From Williamsia phyllosphaerae (GTDB lineage Bacteria; Actinomycetota; Actinomycetes; Mycobacteriales; Mycobacteriaceae), in contig NZ_BMCS01000003.1 of NCBI RefSeq assembly GCF_014635305.1, positions 758,800-822,799 on the forward strand: a stretch of DNA of 64,000 nt. The letters are read 5' to 3'. Positions 62,017 through 64,000 of the stretch are shown here, piece after piece (the first letter of the stretch is position 1; each line of letters begins with the position of its first letter). A program made the translations under genes and the position numbers. The notes under the pieces were generated by a model. It made no database searches. It was not told the DNA's origin and was given only the letters and a program-made list of their open reading frames with translations.

Positions 62017-63873
62017 ATGACCCAGACCATCGAACCGCAGACTGCGCAGCAGTCGGGGACGGCCGCGGTGATGGATCCGCAGGCGCGTGTCGACGCCTGG
62101 CTCGACGCATTCGAGACCGCGTTGTCCACCCGCGACATCGAGCGAGCGGCCGGCATGTTCGCCACCGACAGCTTCTGGCGCGACCTGGTGACCTTCACCT
62201 GGAACCTGACCACCGTCGAGGGCCGCGACGGGATCTCCGACATGCTGACCGAGTGCCTGATGACGACCGACCCGTCGGGCTTCCACACCACCGAGACGCC
62301 GGAGCACGCCGACGGCGTGATCTCGGCGTGGATTGCGTTCGAGACGTCGACGAGCCGCGGCAAAGGACATCTCCGCCTCCGCGTCGACCCCGACGGTGGA
62401 CCGGACCTCGGATGGACGCTGCTCACCACGATGCAGGAACTGAAGGGCTTCGAGGAACGGCAGGGCCCGACTCGTGTCCAGGGTGCCGTGCACGGGTCGA
62501 ACGCTGACGCACAGACGTGGGCCGAGCAACGGGCCGCCGAGGAGAAGGACCTGGGTTACTCGACGCAGCCCTACGTGTTGATCGTGGGCGGTGGACAGGG
62601 CGGGATCGTCATGGGTGCGCGCCTACGCCAACTCGGGGTCCCCGCACTGGTGGTCGACCGTGCACAGCGCCCCGGTGATCAGTGGCGCGGCCGGTACAAG
62701 TCGCTGTGTCTGCACGACCCGGTCTGGTACGACCACCTGCCCTACCTACCGTTCCCGGCGAACTGGCCCGTCTTCGCCCCCAAGGACAAGATCGCGGACT
62801 GGCTCGAGATGTACACCAAGGTGATGGAGGTGCCGTACTGGACGTCGACCACCGCGGAGTCGGCCGAATACGACGACGAGAGCGGCACCTGGACGGTGGT
62901 CGTCGACCGGGACGGCGAGAAGGTCGAGCTGCATCCGGAGCATCTGGTGATGGCAACCGGTATGTCGGGCAAGGCCAACATCCCGCAGTTCCCCGGGATG
63001 GACGAGTTCGAGGGCGAACAGCACCATTCGAGCCGGCACCCCGGACCCGACGGGTTCGTCGGGAAGAAGGTCGTCGTCGTCGGATCGAACAACTCCGCTC
63101 ACGACATCTGTAAGGCGCTCTACGAGACCGGCGTCGATGTCACCATGCTGCAGAGGTCGTCGACTCACATCGTGAAGTCGGATTCGCTCTGCGAGATCGC
63201 GCTGGGCGATCTCTATTCCGAGCGTGCGGTGAACAGCGGCATGACCACGCAGAAGGCGGACCTGACGTTTGCCTCGTTGCCGTACCGGATCATGCACGAG
63301 TTCCAGATCCCCGTGTACCAACAGATCGCGGAGCAGGACAAGGATTTCTACGACCGTCTCGAGGCCGCCGGCTTCAAACACGACTTCGGAGACGACGGCT
63401 CAGGCCTGTTCATGAAGTACCTGCGCCGCGGTTCGGGCTACTACATCGATGTCGGTGCGGCCGAGCTGGTGGCCGACGGCAAGATCACATTGGTGGGCGG
63501 TCAGGTGGAGCGTCTGACGAAGAACTCCGTCGTCCTGTCCGACGGGACCGAACTGCCGGCGGATGTCGTCGTCTACGCGACCGGATACGGATCGATGAAC
63601 GGATGGGTTGCGGATCTGATCGATCAGGAGACCGCCGACAAGGTCGGTAAATGTTGGGGCCTGGGTTCCGCCACGACCAAGGATCCGGGGCCCTGGGAGG
63701 GCGAGCAGCGCAACATGTGGAAGCCGACCCAACAGGATCATCTGTGGTTCCACGGTGGAAATCTCCACCAGTCGCGGCACTACTCGCTGTACCTCGCTCT
63801 GCAGATCAAGGCGCGCTACGAAGGCCTGCCGACCCCGGTCTACGGCATGCAGGAAGTGCATCACCTGAGCTGA
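62017..63873 (+). CDS. NTF2-like/flavin-containing monooxygenase fusion
   Basis: A 618-residue FAD enzyme. Residues 20-145 form an NTF2-like (SnoaL) domain. A first Rossmann motif for FAD, VGGGQGG, is near residues 190-196, and a second for NADPH is VVGSNNSAH. Between them FEGEQHHSSRHP matches the FxGxxxHxxx fingerprint of flavin monooxygenases and Baeyer-Villiger enzymes, with His in place of the usual Trp/Tyr. The ATG at 62017 is best spaced from AAGGAG; ATG 62014 and GTG 62011 are in frame. The substrate is unknown; it may oxidise ketones or amines under control of the divergent GAF regulator. Confidence 0.87.
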   Translation: MTQTIEPQTAQQSGTAAVMDPQARVDAWLDAFETALSTRDIERAAGMFATDSFWRDLVTFTWNLTTVEGRDGISDMLTECLMTTDPSGFHTTETPEHADGVISAWIAFETSTSRGKGHLRLRVDPDGGPDLGWTLLTTMQELKGFEERQGPTRVQGAVHGSNADAQTWAEQRAAEEKDLGYSTQPYVLIVGGGQGGIVMGARLRQLGVPALVVDRAQRPGDQWRGRYKSLCLHDPVWYDHLPYLPFPANWPVFAPKDKIADWLEMYTKVMEVPYWTSTTAESAEYDDESGTWTVVVDRDGEKVELHPEHLVMATGMSGKANIPQFPGMDEFEGEQHHSSRHPGPDGFVGKKVVVVGSNNSAHDICKALYETGVDVTMLQRSSTHIVKSDSLCEIALGDLYSERAVNSGMTTQKADLTFASLPYRIMHEFQIPVYQQIAEQDKDFYDRLEAAGFKHDFGDDGSGLFMKYLRRGSGYYIDVGAAELVADGKITLVGGQVERLTKNSVVLSDGTELPADVVVYATGYGSMNGWVADLIDQETADKVGKCWGLGSATTKDPGPWEGEQRNMWKPTQQDHLWFHGGNLHQSRHYSLYLALQIKARYEGLPTPVYGMQEVHHLS

Positions 63874-63898
63874 TGTCCGCCGGCTGACAGACAAAAGA

Positions 63899-63934
63899 AA
63901 TGAGGCCCCCTGACCGAAGTCAGGGGGCCTCATT
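63899..63934 (-). terminator. rRNA operon terminator (16-bp stem, UUCG loop)
   Basis: Perfect 16-base arms (63899-63914, 63919-63934) surround a 4-base loop that reads UUCG on the minus strand, closed by a C-G pair, the extra-stable tetraloop. On that strand TTTCTTTT follows, so it is a classical intrinsic terminator for the 5S rRNA end of an rRNA operon. On the plus strand it would also stop the monooxygenase transcript. Confidence 0.9.
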
Positions 63935-63940
63935 CAAGTT

Positions 63941-64000
63941 GTGTTCGGCGGTGTCCTACTCTCCCACACTGATTAGGGTGCAGTACCATTGGCGCTGGAG
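63941..64000 (-). rRNA. rrf: 5S ribosomal RNA, 3' part
   Basis: Read on the minus strand, the last 60 bases give the 3' half of an actinobacterial 5S rRNA: GCGCCAATGGTACTGCA, then GTGTGGGAGAGTAGGACACC and GCCGAACAC at the 3' end. The gene continues beyond base 64000; 23S and 16S genes are expected further on. Confidence 0.93.

Overview
The window is high-GC DNA from a mycolic-acid-containing actinobacterium, most likely Gordonia or a close relative. The evidence is a GarA/OdhI FHA protein, SecA2, a SteA/MctB pair, an antigen-85-type mycolyltransferase, an Eis-like acetyltransferase and gene order like Mycobacterium tuberculosis, combined with ordinary free-living soil-type enzymes. No phage, insertion sequence, plasmid or CRISPR array was seen. 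All gene calls were made by reading motifs and gene order; no database search was possible.

Layout. 0.1-5.1 kb (minus): secA2, a CDP-alcohol phosphatidyltransferase, gcvH, garA and a MerR/FtsR-type regulator, the same order as the secA2-to-Rv1828 stretch of M. tuberculosis but shorter. 5.2-24 kb: mostly single genes in mixed orientation: two uncharacterised membrane proteins, hydrolases, Mug glycosylase, two VOC proteins, a secreted phospholipase A2, SDR, EEP phosphatase, alcohol dehydrogenase, a 1175-residue fused ABC exporter, OsmC, carboxylesterase, Eis-like acetyltransferase and aldo/keto reductase. 24.1-25.7 kb: an orphan macro-like plus SIR2 fusion of lower GC, the best candidate for an undescribed (defence-type) system. 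25.7-29.1 kb: LLM oxidoreductase, shikimate-dehydrogenase-like protein, AarF/UbiB kinase-like protein. 29.2-32.3 kb: a cobalamin riboswitch followed by permease, ATPase and binding lipoprotein genes of a corrinoid importer, overlapping by ATGA. 32.3-40.1 kb: RidA/HxlR divergent pair, Tex, a TetR/membrane protein divergent pair, DedA, Fpg/Nei glycosylase, and the mycolyltransferase with a Ser/Thr-rich tail. 40.3 kb: tRNA-Pro(GGG). 40.4-42.7 kb: SHOCT protein and alkaline phosphatase lipoprotein.

42.9-60.4 kb (minus) is a long, tightly packed core array: HAD/TPR fusion, small protein, tlyA, nadK, recN, steA, mctB, pyrG, NUDIX, xerD, parA, scpA, scpB, rluB, cmk, der. Stop and start codons overlap repeatedly (ATGA or GTGA), so translational coupling is likely. 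It joins CTP and NAD(P) synthesis, ribosome maturation, chromosome segregation and condensation, and recombination. 60.5-63.9 kb: a GAF/winged-helix regulator divergent from a flavin monooxygenase. The window closes with a UUCG-loop terminator and the 3' end of a 5S rRNA gene on the minus strand, so an rRNA operon continues beyond 64000.
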